NCBI GenBank assembly: GCA_958295855.1
Contig: OY282383.1
Location: 4,878,481 to 4,942,480, forward strand
Direction: 5' to 3'
Origin: an uncultured Poribacteria bacterium
Lineage (GTDB): Bacteria > Poribacteria > WGA-4E > WGA-3G
Length of the DNA: 64,000 bases
The number at the start of each line of letters is the position of its first letter. Position 1 is the stretch's first letter. Below are positions 35,712 through 43,829 of the stretch, piece after piece. The notes under the pieces were generated by a model. That model saw nothing but the letters and a program-made list of their open reading frames with translations. It was not told where the DNA came from and did not search any database. Position numbers and translations under genes: made by a program.

Positions 35712-36800
35712 TTGAGTTTGCGAACGCACAAGATTCAACTCAAACCGAATAATAAGCAGGCGACGCTGCTAGCGCAACACTGCGGTTACGCCCGTGTTGC
35801 CTACAACGCCGCGCTGACCATCTTCAGGAACGCACTGCAGGATGGTGAGTGGAAATCACTCTACGACATCAAGAAGGAATTCAACGCCCGTAAGCGTGAA
35901 GTCTTTCCTTGGTGCGATGACATGTCCCAGAATGCCTGTAAGAATGCCATCCATCATTTCAGCGATGCTGTCAAACGCTGGCGCAGCGGCCAGAACCGAT
36001 TCCCAGTGCCGAAGAACCGAAGTGGTAAGCAGAGTTACCAAGCAGAGAACGGCAAGGACTCAGTTCGCGTCGAACGGAAGCGCGTCCAACTGCCTAAAAT
36101 CGGTTGGGTGCGGATGACCGAAGAGTTGCGATGGACGGGTGGCATCGGGCGTGTCACAGTATCACGCAGGAATGACAAGTGGTTTATCAGCATATTGGTG
36201 ATGGCCGACGAGGAGAATGCCATGGTGCAGGTACCGTTGATTGACGACCGCCCTGCCATCGGTGTGGATGTCGGCATAAACACACTGGCAACGTGCAGTG
36301 ACGGCACTAAGTTTCCTAACCCCAGGCCGCTGAAGCATGCATTACGCAAACTGAGGCGGGCGAGCCGAACGCTGTCACGGAAGACTCAGCGCAGTGCAAA
36401 CTGGCATAAGGCTTTAGTTAGCCTTGCCCGCATCCACTATCGTGTCTCCTGCATCAGAGAGGACTCGCACCACAAGGCAACCACTGCCATCGTCCGCATG
36501 GCTTCTGCCATCGGCATCGAAACTCTCAGCGTCACCAATATGATGAAAAACAAGAAGCTGGCAAAGCATATCGCCGACGGTGCGTGGTATAAGTTTTTCA
36601 CGATGCTGAAGTATAAAGCAGAGCGGCGAGGCACGCCCGTGCATGAAGCACAGCAGTTCTTTGCTAGTAGCAAAACGTGCAGCACCTGCGGAAACAAAAA
36701 AGCGGAGCTGACACTCAGCGACCGCATATACCACTGCAACAGCTGTGGTTTTGAGTGCGATCGCGACGTCAACGCCGCTATCAATTTATGCCCATCATAA
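35712..36800 (+). CDS. tnpB: TnpB RNA-guided endonuclease, IS200/IS605 family
   Basis: 362 residues, the usual TnpB length. The RuvC residues are Asp186 in GVDVGINT, Glu270 in GIETLSV and Asp352 in CDRDVNAA; the zinc ribbon has Cys323, Cys326, Cys342 and Cys345. The N-terminal OrfB_HTH part has the usual YNAAL and W..R pattern. The start is TTG with GGAG six bases upstream. No tnpA lies beside it, so this is a TnpB-only element, movable only in trans. All catalytic residues are present, so guided nicking or cleavage is likely if the 3' omega RNA is made. Confidence 0.95.
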   Translation: MSLRTHKIQLKPNNKQATLLAQHCGYARVAYNAALTIFRNALQDGEWKSLYDIKKEFNARKREVFPWCDDMSQNACKNAIHHFSDAVKRWRSGQNRFPVPKNRSGKQSYQAENGKDSVRVERKRVQLPKIGWVRMTEELRWTGGIGRVTVSRRNDKWFISILVMADEENAMVQVPLIDDRPAIGVDVGINTLATCSDGTKFPNPRPLKHALRKLRRASRTLSRKTQRSANWHKALVSLARIHYRVSCIREDSHHKATTAIVRMASAIGIETLSVTNMMKNKKLAKHIADGAWYKFFTMLKYKAERRGTPVHEAQQFFASSKTCSTCGNKKAELTLSDRIYHCNSCGFECDRDVNAAINLCPS

Positions 36801-36965
36801 CAAGCTTGTCGCCCGCAGCTGGCGGGAGACGTGAAACGCCTCCGGAGCTCATGTAAGACCTGGTTTGCAGGCATCGAGTGTCGAACGAGGAAGTATGGCA
36901 ACAATGAACACGAACGTGAGATTTGTATAGATTTGTATACAAATTACCACATTCGTGAGATTTGT
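36801..36965 (+). ncRNA. Probable omega RNA (reRNA) and right end of the tnpB element
   Basis: The sequence after the tnpB stop holds a stem CCCGC/GCGGG (about 36820-36835), CGTGAAACGCCTCCGGAGC, the familiar guide-RNA scaffold pattern at IS605 right ends, and a palindrome ATTTGTATACAAAT (36931-36944). CGTGAGATTTGT occurs twice (near 36914 and 36954) and may mark the end. The guide would start just past the element end, but the exact boundary cannot be fixed. The rest of 36966-37176 shows no gene. Confidence 0.55.
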
Positions 36966-37176
36966 GCAAGTCCTACATAGCGGAGTTGTATTGGCTAAGT
37001 TGCGATGGGGAGATTGCTCCTACCGAGCCATTGATGGATTCAAACATGGAAAACTCCCACGAGAGAACTAAATGCCCTAGAATAACACTGAATAATGTTG
37101 TAGTATTTCCTACTATATGTTACAATAGGTTTACCCTCAATGTTTTCATCCAACTTCACAAAAGGAGGCTTTTACG

Positions 37177-38466
37177 ATGAATCGTTCGCACTTCACACCC
37201 CTTGCAGTTTTCGTCGGGACTATCTCACTTTTGCTCGCAACATCTTTCCAGAGTTTCGGGGCCAGTTTTTCAGGTCGCGTTATTGATGAAGCGGAAAATC
37301 CCGTTGCTGGCCTCACAGTAGCACTTCCGGCATTCAGGTTCACCACGCCCCAGGACCAAGATGAACCTGTGTTTCTTCCATCTCAACAAAGCGAGACGAA
37401 TGAATCCGGCGAGTTCTTGATTAGCGACATTACTTCACCTTCCGTAAAATTAATGCTACTTCCTGAGCGTCATGCAGCGTATGAGATTCGCTCTGCCGAA
37501 ATTGAGGGCGTCCCCTTCTACTTAGATCAACGGCAGCACGGTTTGGGCGGACTCACTTTTGCTATCGCGCCGGGGGCAGATGTCAAAGACGTAGAGATAA
37601 CTGTCCGTCCTCGGATGCGGATCCGCGGGCGCATTCTTTCCGCAGACGGTACCCCGCTTCGCAACGCACGCGTTGAGCTCATGGTGCACCTGCGCGACAT
37701 GGATGGCAGAGGTAGAGCTAGCGGTGGCGGCACAAGAGCCCTTGATGCCGAGGGTTACTTTGTACGGTACCTGAATGAACCTACCTATTACACTGTATCC
37801 GTAACATATCAGGGACAGTCCGCAAAATCTGAGGAGGTTTTACTTGAAGATGGACAACGGCAGGATGAACTTGTGTTGACCCTTAAGGGTGAGCCGGAAC
37901 CTGTTAAACTCGAACAGGCGGTGGCTCGCATACGCGAAGTAGAACGTTTTGAAGCCGCGTGGAAACGGAGTCGCGAAGGTATGTGGGCAGTCAATCCTGA
38001 AAACCGGCATGCTTACAAAAGGATTTATTGTGAAACCCGTGAGGAGGCACAAGATCGAGCGATCGTGCAAGGGGCGCATCTTGTTGCTATCAACGATGAA
38101 GCAGAACAGGCGTGGCTCCTTGAAGTTTTTGGGAGAGAAAACTTTTGGATTGGGCTGACAGTCGACTCAAAAGAGGAGCGGCAGTGGGACAACGGCGAGC
38201 CAGTTACCTATGCGAACTGGCACTCACCAGAGGAGACTGCTGACAGTGAAAAGGCACGTCAAACCGGTGATGCAAGTCAGAATTACACTGTCCTCGTCGC
38301 ATCGACAGGGAAGTGGCAGGTGGTACGTCAAGGGAATCCACTCGTCCGCTTCACTGAAAGAGCCATCCTGGAAAAAGAGAATCTCGTCATTGGGGCCCCT
38401 GAACGAAAGGGTGACATCGAAAATGCACGTCGCATCCGGGCGAGTACGCCGCAAAACGTTGAATGA
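37177..38466 (+). CDS. Secreted protein: CnaB-like domains plus C-type-lectin-like domain, copy 1
   Basis: 429 residues. A Sec signal peptide (cut near SFGASFS) is followed by a carboxypeptidase-regulatory-like (CnaB-type) beta sandwich (GRVIDEAENPVAGLTVALP) and a second one (RIRGRILSADGTPLRNARVEL). The C-terminal domain from about 268 has the C-type lectin core: HLVAINDEAEQAWL, FWIGLTV, WDNGEPVTYANW. It lacks the usual disulfide cysteines except one. Such lectin-like domains bind sugars or proteins and are often used in host contact. The last 14 residues are encoded by a dispersed DNA repeat. AAAGGAGG precedes the ATG. The next gene is a close paralog 24 bases on. Confidence 0.85.
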   Translation: MNRSHFTPLAVFVGTISLLLATSFQSFGASFSGRVIDEAENPVAGLTVALPAFRFTTPQDQDEPVFLPSQQSETNESGEFLISDITSPSVKLMLLPERHAAYEIRSAEIEGVPFYLDQRQHGLGGLTFAIAPGADVKDVEITVRPRMRIRGRILSADGTPLRNARVELMVHLRDMDGRGRASGGGTRALDAEGYFVRYLNEPTYYTVSVTYQGQSAKSEEVLLEDGQRQDELVLTLKGEPEPVKLEQAVARIREVERFEAAWKRSREGMWAVNPENRHAYKRIYCETREEAQDRAIVQGAHLVAINDEAEQAWLLEVFGRENFWIGLTVDSKEERQWDNGEPVTYANWHSPEETADSEKARQTGDASQNYTVLVASTGKWQVVRQGNPLVRFTERAILEKENLVIGAPERKGDIENARRIRASTPQNVE

Positions 38467-38490
38467 GTCAACGCACAAGGAGGTATTGAC

Positions 38491-39903
38491 ATGAACCGTC
38501 CCTATACCATGCGAAAACTAGCGGTGCTAACACTGACACTTTTGTTTGCTGTAACAGGCATGCCAGCGGAAGAGGCAGCTGTAGAGCAGAGCTTACCACG
38601 CCTCAGTGGGCTGTCCGGTTACGTTGTTGATACAGAGGGAAACGCCGTTGCCGGATTCAAGTTCGCCATTCAACCTATGCGAATGCACGAGAATTCTCTA
38701 GAGCCAGTGGATAAGTTTCTCCCTCACTATCCCTCTTTTGCAGAACAGCCTGAAGACATAGACCTTTCAAGTATGCCTCGTACCGCATCCAAAGGGCAGA
38801 CCGATTCAGCCGGGGTTTTCACCGTCACCGATATCCCGCCGGGGCTTGTTCAATTAAGCGTGCTTCCCGACATCCCGCTGGATGTGCTTGAGATGTTTGA
38901 CCCGGGGAAACCTCACGAATTAATGAGGCTTGGGAGGCATGAACCAGATAAAAAGATTCTCTCTATTCAAATCGGAAAGGTCACCTTCTTCAACATGGAA
39001 GATCTCGGTTTTTTTAAAGGGCTCACGTTTGCGCTCAATCCCGGCGTAACCATTGAAAACGTCAAAGTCACCGTCAAACCACGGCTTCGGATTCGTGCTC
39101 GAATTGTTTATGCCGATGGCACACCCCTCGCCAATGCCGAAGCAGATGTCACCATGAAACAGCGTCATGAGTTCCGTCCGAATCATGGCGGGACCTATGG
39201 GACAGACTGTTTTACGGATGCCGACGGGTACTTTATACAGTATATGGATGAGCCAGGGTATTATACATTGTCTGTAGAATATAACAATCTTTCTGCAGGA
39301 ACGGGTCCATTTTTACTCAAAGATGATGTGCAACCTGAGGAGATTGTCTTAATGCTTGAAGGTAAGCCAATTGCGGTCGAACCACCCCCCGATAGTATTG
39401 AAGCCCCTGGTAACATTAGATTCCGTGAGCCAGTTGGGCAGGCACAAGGCACTGCCTCTACAAAAAGTGTATGGGTGATTAACCCCGAAAATGGCCACGC
39501 TTACAAAAAGATTCAGTGTAAGGATTGGCACGATGCGCACCGCCAGGCTATTGAGGAAGATGCGCATCTTGTCGCCATCAACGATGAAGCAGAGCAGCAA
39601 TGGCTTGAAGTAGTTTTTACGCACAAACCCTTTTGGATTGGGCTTACCGATATGGAAAAAGAAGGGGAATGGCGATGGGATAGCGGCGAACCCGTCACCT
39701 ACACCAACTGGGTAACCCATGAGATGCACCCTGACATGCTTACTGATAGCGAAAAGGACTATGTTGTAGTCACTTTTAGACAAGGTGAATGGCAGTCTGT
39801 CGGTCCCGAAAGTCTATTTTGGCGAATGGCACGACAGGCAATCTTAGAAAAAGATGGATTGGTTTCTACGATACCGGCGGCACCAATGTTTGAGGATAGG
39901 TAG
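38491..39903 (+). CDS. Secreted protein: CnaB-like domains plus C-type-lectin-like domain, copy 2
   Basis: 470 residues, same order as its neighbour: signal peptide (cut near MPAEEAA), CnaB-like sandwich (GYVVDTEGNAVAGFKFAIQP), a second sandwich (RIRARIVYADGTPLANAEAD) and a C-type-lectin-like domain (HLVAINDEAEQQWL, FWIGLTD, WDSGEPVTYTNW). Residues about 316-325 (GQAQGTAST) in the linker before the lectin domain are encoded by the 28-bp dispersed repeat, in frame; the paralog lacks them. AAGGAGG stands before the ATG, and the two genes form one transcript. Probably on the cell surface or secreted, acting in attachment (inference). Confidence 0.85.
   Translation: MNRPYTMRKLAVLTLTLLFAVTGMPAEEAAVEQSLPRLSGLSGYVVDTEGNAVAGFKFAIQPMRMHENSLEPVDKFLPHYPSFAEQPEDIDLSSMPRTASKGQTDSAGVFTVTDIPPGLVQLSVLPDIPLDVLEMFDPGKPHELMRLGRHEPDKKILSIQIGKVTFFNMEDLGFFKGLTFALNPGVTIENVKVTVKPRLRIRARIVYADGTPLANAEADVTMKQRHEFRPNHGGTYGTDCFTDADGYFIQYMDEPGYYTLSVEYNNLSAGTGPFLLKDDVQPEEIVLMLEGKPIAVEPPPDSIEAPGNIRFREPVGQAQGTASTKSVWVINPENGHAYKKIQCKDWHDAHRQAIEEDAHLVAINDEAEQQWLEVVFTHKPFWIGLTDMEKEGEWRWDSGEPVTYTNWVTHEMHPDMLTDSEKDYVVVTFRQGEWQSVGPESLFWRMARQAILEKDGLVSTIPAAPMFEDR
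39436..39463. repeat. 28-bp dispersed repeat inside a coding sequence
   Basis: The unit beginning GGGCAGGCACAAGGCACTGC and ending CTCTACAA differs by one base from the copies at 13470 and 13498. It lies in frame in the linker of the second C-type-lectin protein. Confidence 0.85.
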
Positions 39904-39960
39904 ATTGTGTTTATGTGCTTTGCCGCGCGAGGTTTGAAATTGTGCTATTCAAGCACAATT

Positions 39961-40056
39961 TGTCTTGTTAGCCCTGAAAGTCCATTTTGGAGGATTATTC
40001 GTAGGGCAATTCTCGAAGCGGATGAATTCCCTGCCGAGCCACTAGCAGGGGAGTAG
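39961..40056 (+). pseudogene. C-terminal remnant of a third C-type-lectin-type paralog
   Basis: The 31 codons before a TAG read CLVSPESPFWRIIRRAILEA then DEFPAEPLAGE. They align with the C-terminal PESLFWRMARQAILEKDGLV of the gene ending at 39903. There is no start or upstream domain, so this is the tail left by deletion of a third tandem copy. The stretch 40057-40110 holds nothing else. Confidence 0.7.
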
Positions 40057-40110
40057 ACACGGCTGTTACGGAAAACGGACGAATTTCCATACCTGCCAGT
40101 ACGGTATTCA

Positions 40111-41193
40111 TCATGACGAGAATAGGCTTCCGCAGTAGGCGCAAGCGTGCAGTTCAACATCACCACTAAACGTTTCACGTTCGGGAACGAGGTAGTTCTC
40201 GTGGATTGTGACGCAATTAGAGTTTTCGCACGAATGCTCCGCTACAACGATGTTTCGCTGAGGGGGTTGTGTCAAGATCAATTGTTCCAGTCCCATGAGA
40301 CTGGCAATCAGTGCCATGCGAATGGGGACAGCATTGGCAGATTGCTCAAAATAGGCAGCACGCGGGTCATCGTCCAACTCATAGGCGAGTTCGTTGACGC
40401 GCGGCAGTGGGTGCATAATCATCGCGTCCGGTTTGGCGTGTTTCATCACCGCGGCATTCAGCAGATAACTCCCGCGCGCTGTCTCCGCATTTAGATTGGG
40501 CGGGAGCCGTTCCTCCTGAAGGCGATTGACGTAGATGACATCTAGCGTTTCGATTACCTCTGTGATGCTTTCTACCTCAAGGGGTTTCTGCCCGTGGTGC
40601 TGCGCCAACCGTGCCAGTACCCACGGCGGCATCTGGAACCCATGTGGCCCGATGTGAACGAGTTTTCCGCCGAATCGCGCAACTGCGAGGGCGAACGAGT
40701 GCGCCGCCCTGCCGTACTGAAGATCCCCGCAGATACCGATGGTTAGTCCTGCCACTTGCGATTTTCGCCGAATAATGGTATACAGGTCAGCGAGTGCTTG
40801 TGTAGGATGCGCGTGGCTGCCGTCTCCGCCGTTGATGACCGGAATATTGGCATAGCGTGCCATGACTCGCGCCGAACCCGCCCAGTTGTGCCGGACGACG
40901 ATGAGGTCAGCATAATTCGTGACCATCCGTGCGGTATCGGCGAGGGTTTCGCCTTTCGTAGCGGAAGTCCCCTGCGGGTCGGCGAAGCCGAGGGTGCCAC
41001 CGTTGAGCCGTTCCATCGCGCTTTCAAACGAGAGCCGGGTGCGTGTACTCGGTTCATAGAACAGCGTCGCCAGCAATTTACTCCGACAGATGCCTGCCCA
41101 CGTCTCCAATTGCGACTGCATCCCTGCCGCCAGCCGAAAAATCTGTTCAATCTCAAAATTCGACAAATCGTCAAGTGTTACCAGATGCCGCAT
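40111..41193 (-). CDS. pyrB: Aspartate carbamoyltransferase catalytic chain fused to a PyrI-type zinc domain
   Basis: 360 residues. The catalytic domain (about 1-305) has the carbamoyl-phosphate motif FYEPSTRTR (46-54), the swing-loop SATKGE (Lys80), GDGSHAHPTQAL and MHPLPR, so it should condense carbamoyl phosphate with aspartate in pyrimidine synthesis. The extra C-terminal 50 residues contain four cysteines, Cys322, Cys327, Cys351 and Cys354, with the C-x4-C-x23-C-x2-C spacing and the NSNC motif of the zinc domain of the regulatory chain PyrI. The nucleotide-binding part of PyrI is absent. It converges on the lectin remnants and lies downstream of pyrD, with an Rpn-type gene between. Confidence 0.93.
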   Translation of the reverse strand: MRHLVTLDDLSNFEIEQIFRLAAGMQSQLETWAGICRSKLLATLFYEPSTRTRLSFESAMERLNGGTLGFADPQGTSATKGETLADTARMVTNYADLIVVRHNWAGSARVMARYANIPVINGGDGSHAHPTQALADLYTIIRRKSQVAGLTIGICGDLQYGRAAHSFALAVARFGGKLVHIGPHGFQMPPWVLARLAQHHGQKPLEVESITEVIETLDVIYVNRLQEERLPPNLNAETARGSYLLNAAVMKHAKPDAMIMHPLPRVNELAYELDDDPRAAYFEQSANAVPIRMALIASLMGLEQLILTQPPQRNIVVAEHSCENSNCVTIHENYLVPERETFSGDVELHACAYCGSLFSS

Positions 41194-41244
41194 TTTCCTC
41201 CTCTGGGGCGTATTGTCAGTGTACCTTCTGACTTTGCCCGCGTT

Positions 41245-42189
41245 CTATTTGCTAAGAGACTGCATGAACGCTTCCAGGCTTTGTGCTTGAGGGGCTGCGA
41301 GTAGTAGCTGCTTGAGGTGTTGCAAATCGTCAATAGTCTCAAGGGCCGGCTTTAGAGCTTGCACGGCATCAGGTTGGAATTGCATTCCGAGCAATGCCAT
41401 GATGTTTTCGATGGTGCCCTTTTTTTCACCCCGTTTGATACCTTGTTCGAGCCCTTGTTCGAGCCCTTGTTCGAGCCCTTGTTCGAGCCCTTGTTCGAGC
41501 CCTTGTTTTTTTGCCTCTTGGATGTAGAGTTGGAAAAAAGGAGATTCTTGCATGATGCCCTCCGGTAAAAGTCGTTTAATCAATTGTGGGTCATAAACCA
41601 AACCGCCCAAAACACCTAGTGCTGCCAGTAAAGTATCCCTGGTATATCGGTCCGCCCCCACTGACGCTGTTACGTCAATACATTTTTCCAGCCAGCGGTT
41701 CGGGTCTGTTCCTTCCGGGGGTTTCATCAGCGGCGTAAAGGGCAGTAATCCCGGTGCCTGCATTTCCAAAATTGATTGTCCCTCTATCTCAATCAGTCTT
41801 ATCACCTTGTAGCGTAATGTATACTCGTAACCGGCCTCCTTGTAAGCATAGTAGCCTTTATCATTTCTACCCGCCTTAGGATGTAGATAGAGGACGTTGG
41901 AATAGACACGCATCTCGTGTAGATGAATGAGGAAGCCGTTATAGCCTGCAACGCGGCTCCACATCGGTTTCCTACTGTTGTCTGCTTGTACCTCGGTATG
42001 GAGTATCGCTGTTTCGTTTGGGAGCTGCACCTTCAAAGTGCTATCATTTTGATGTGTCTTGATCGTTGGCTCCTCGGTTTCAAGTCTTTCTAGCACTGTA
42101 ATATCTGAATGTCCTACCATGAACTCTGCGAATTCTTGTGAGTATTCAAGCATGACATATTTGGCTGCATTATCATAGTGTTGTGCCAT
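41245..42189 (-). CDS. Rpn/PD-(D/E)XK nuclease family protein (transposase_31-like)
   Basis: 314 residues from the ATG at 42189. The N-terminal 130 residues have the LHTEVQAD core of the Rpn/DUF4351-type PD-(D/E)XK group, a family of recombination-promoting nucleases. A short Gln/Gly/Leu/Glu linker at about 240-262 contains five QGLE repeats, encoded by a 12-bp tandem repeat (41441-41505) that is likely to slip. The helical tail follows. There is no ribosome-binding site; the ATG lies about 6 bases after a perfect TATAAT, suggesting a leaderless mRNA. It separates pyrD from pyrB. Confidence 0.85.
   Translation of the reverse strand: MAQHYDNAAKYVMLEYSQEFAEFMVGHSDITVLERLETEEPTIKTHQNDSTLKVQLPNETAILHTEVQADNSRKPMWSRVAGYNGFLIHLHEMRVYSNVLYLHPKAGRNDKGYYAYKEAGYEYTLRYKVIRLIEIEGQSILEMQAPGLLPFTPLMKPPEGTDPNRWLEKCIDVTASVGADRYTRDTLLAALGVLGGLVYDPQLIKRLLPEGIMQESPFFQLYIQEAKKQGLEQGLEQGLEQGLEQGLEQGIKRGEKKGTIENIMALLGMQFQPDAVQALKPALETIDDLQHLKQLLLAAPQAQSLEAFMQSLSK
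41441..41505. repeat. 12-bp tandem repeat within the Rpn-type gene
   Basis: About 5.4 units of TTCGAGCCCTTG, giving QGLE repeats on the coding strand; length is divisible by three, so unit gain or loss keeps the frame. Confidence 0.9.
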
Positions 42190-42195
42190 ATTGTT

Positions 42196-42225
42196 ATTAT
42201 ACACCGGATTGTCAGGAAATATCAA
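42196..42225 (-). promoter_or_regulatory. Promoter of the Rpn-type gene, likely leaderless
   Basis: Minus-strand TTGATA (42225-42220), 18 bases, perfect TATAAT (42201-42196). The usual start point lies at or within 1-2 bases of the ATG at 42189. Confidence 0.55.
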
Positions 42226-42241
42226 CTTTTTTCATTAGTGA

Positions 42242-43195
42242 TTATGAACCCACCTGCAAACTCCCCACCAATTCCTTGATTGATTTCATGTTCGCCTGCT
42301 TGAGATAGGCAGGGATGCCTTTTAACACTTCCATCGATGCTTGTGGATTGACGAAGTTCGCTGTCCCTACCGCCACAGCGGACGCACCGGCGATGAAAAA
42401 TTCCACCGCATCTGTCGCATTCATAATACCGCCCATGCCAACGATGGGGATGGAGACGCTTTTGTAAACCTCCCAAACCAATCGCAACGCCACCGGCTTT
42501 ATTGCCGGGCCCGAAAGCCCACCCGTCACATTTGCGAGTTCCGGGGTACGCGTCTCTGCGTCAATCGCCATGCCGATGAGCGTATTAATGGCAGAGAGAG
42601 CGTCTGCACCGGCATCTTCAACGGCGCGCGCAATAACGGTAATATCTGTGACATTCGGCGATAACTTCACCAGTAACGGCAGATGTGTCTTTGCACGTAC
42701 TGCTGTGACCAGGTGAGATGCCAATTCTGCATCAACACCGAAACTCATACCGCCGCAGTCTAGGTTCGGACAGGAGATATTAAGTTCTATCCCAGCAACG
42801 CCATCTGCCCCGTTTAGCTTCTCACTCACCGTCACGTATTCTTCCACCGTTTTGCCACAGACATTGACAATCACTGGTACATCAAAATCGCGGAGGTAAG
42901 GCAATTTTTGTGTAATAAAGCCGTCTACCCCGACATTTTGTAGCCCAATGGCATTCAGCATACCGGACGGGGTTTCCATGATGCGCTGCATCGGATTGCC
43001 GGGCCACGGTGTGCTCGTAACGCCTTTGACGACAACCGCACCGAGTCGGTTCAGATCCACGAAATCCACGTATTCACTGCCGTAGCCGAAGGTCCCAGAT
43101 GCTGTCATGACAGGGTTTCGCATCTGTATCCCGCCGATATTCACGTTGAGGGACAAGTCTGTTGTATCCATATAAGGAATGAGCCATGATAACAT
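42242..43195 (-). CDS. pyrD: Dihydroorotate dehydrogenase, class 1B-type catalytic chain
   Basis: 317 residues (or 309 from the internal ATG at 43171, where conservation begins). The FMN-binding TIM barrel has ASGTFGYG, the active-site region ELNISCPN with the class 1 catalytic Cys, VKLSPN, and the phosphate-binding GMGGI and GTANF near the end. Class 1B enzymes are NAD-linked and need PyrK; no pyrK is present in the window, so it may be elsewhere. It oxidises dihydroorotate to orotate in pyrimidine synthesis, the step two after PyrB. The Rpn-type gene has apparently been inserted between it and pyrB. Confidence 0.93.
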   Translation of the reverse strand: MLSWLIPYMDTTDLSLNVNIGGIQMRNPVMTASGTFGYGSEYVDFVDLNRLGAVVVKGVTSTPWPGNPMQRIMETPSGMLNAIGLQNVGVDGFITQKLPYLRDFDVPVIVNVCGKTVEEYVTVSEKLNGADGVAGIELNISCPNLDCGGMSFGVDAELASHLVTAVRAKTHLPLLVKLSPNVTDITVIARAVEDAGADALSAINTLIGMAIDAETRTPELANVTGGLSGPAIKPVALRLVWEVYKSVSIPIVGMGGIMNATDAVEFFIAGASAVAVGTANFVNPQASMEVLKGIPAYLKQANMKSIKELVGSLQVGS

Positions 43196-43259
43196 AAGTG
43201 CTTGGGAATGTCAAGTTTTTCGTATGGTTTCAGTATAAACAGTGTCTGATATTTTTTTA

Positions 43260-43470
43260 TGGCGTGGGAGAGCTCGTCGGAGGTGTCTGATATTTCATTA
43301 GAGAAAGTGTCTGATTGTCATTGTCATCTTCTTTGAGTCTGCGGAGGCCCTCTTTGGGCCCGTAGCGATTCAAAGTTTGCATGGCACGGTTGAATTGCTC
43401 TGGTGAAAACCGTTCGCGAGTGAGTAATTTGGAGAGTTCTAGTTCAGAAGGTGTGAAGGGCTCCGAGGTT
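43260..43470 (-). pseudogene. Fragment of an unrecognised coding sequence
   Basis: On the minus strand about 65 codons without a start read SEPFTPSELELSKLLTRERF, SPEQFNRAMQTLNRYGPKEG and LRRLKEDDND, then run into a dispersed CTCGTCGGAGG repeat. It looks like the tail of a helical protein, but the family is not recognised and it may be chance. The rest of the 43196-43640 gap holds no feature. Confidence 0.3.
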
Positions 43471-43654
43471 AACTATCACAACGACACATTTCACTTGCCA
43501 CTTCCCATGCCGCGTCACACGCTATCGAATATAGAAGACACTCAATAGATAAGAATGAGTGGTTCAAGCAGTCATAGTCATCGAAACATTAGTGCTCCTT
43601 TTAACCGCCACAATGGGAGTCAGAATCATTTTCATCTAATCTTCGGACTAGAAA

Positions 43655-43677
43655 CCCCCTCCTTCAGGTGGGGGAGG
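43655..43677. other. Left-end hairpin of the second tnpB element
   Basis: CCCCC(T)CC TTCA GG(T)GGGGG forms a strong hairpin with a TTCA loop and one mismatch. Together with the equivalent TTCA-loop hairpin at 45077 it brackets the split tnpB, as in IS200/IS605-type elements. Confidence 0.6.
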
Positions 43678-43705
43678 AAAGTCCGCTCCTTGTCGTAAAA
43701 TAAAT

Positions 43706-43734
43706 TTGACAAACGATGCATTTTGTGGTATACT
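43706..43734 (+). promoter_or_regulatory. Near-consensus sigma-70 promoter of the second tnpB
   Basis: Perfect TTGACA (43706-43711), exactly 17 bases, TATACT (43729-43734). The -10 region shares TGTGGTATACTT with the promoter at 35574. Confidence 0.78.
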
Positions 43735-43748
43735 TGATGTATCGCGTT

Positions 43749-43789
43749 GGGAAGCATGTATAGCGTTACCTCTCGGTAACGTGCTTCCC
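43749..43789 (+). promoter_or_regulatory. Two-part 5' leader hairpin of the second tnpB
   Basis: Outer arms GGGAAGCA (43749-43756) and TGCTTCCC (43782-43789), inner arms CGTTACC (43764-43770) and GGTAACG (43775-43781) with a TCTC loop. It starts about 8 bases after the predicted transcription start. Confidence 0.7.
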
Positions 43790-43829
43790 TCCCACTATAC
43801 AGGGGATAAAAGCGCGACACGCGACAACC

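Noticed and set aside
41441..41505. Short CRISPR-like or regulatory repeat
   Set aside because: It is a 12-bp coding repeat giving QGLE in the Rpn-type protein.
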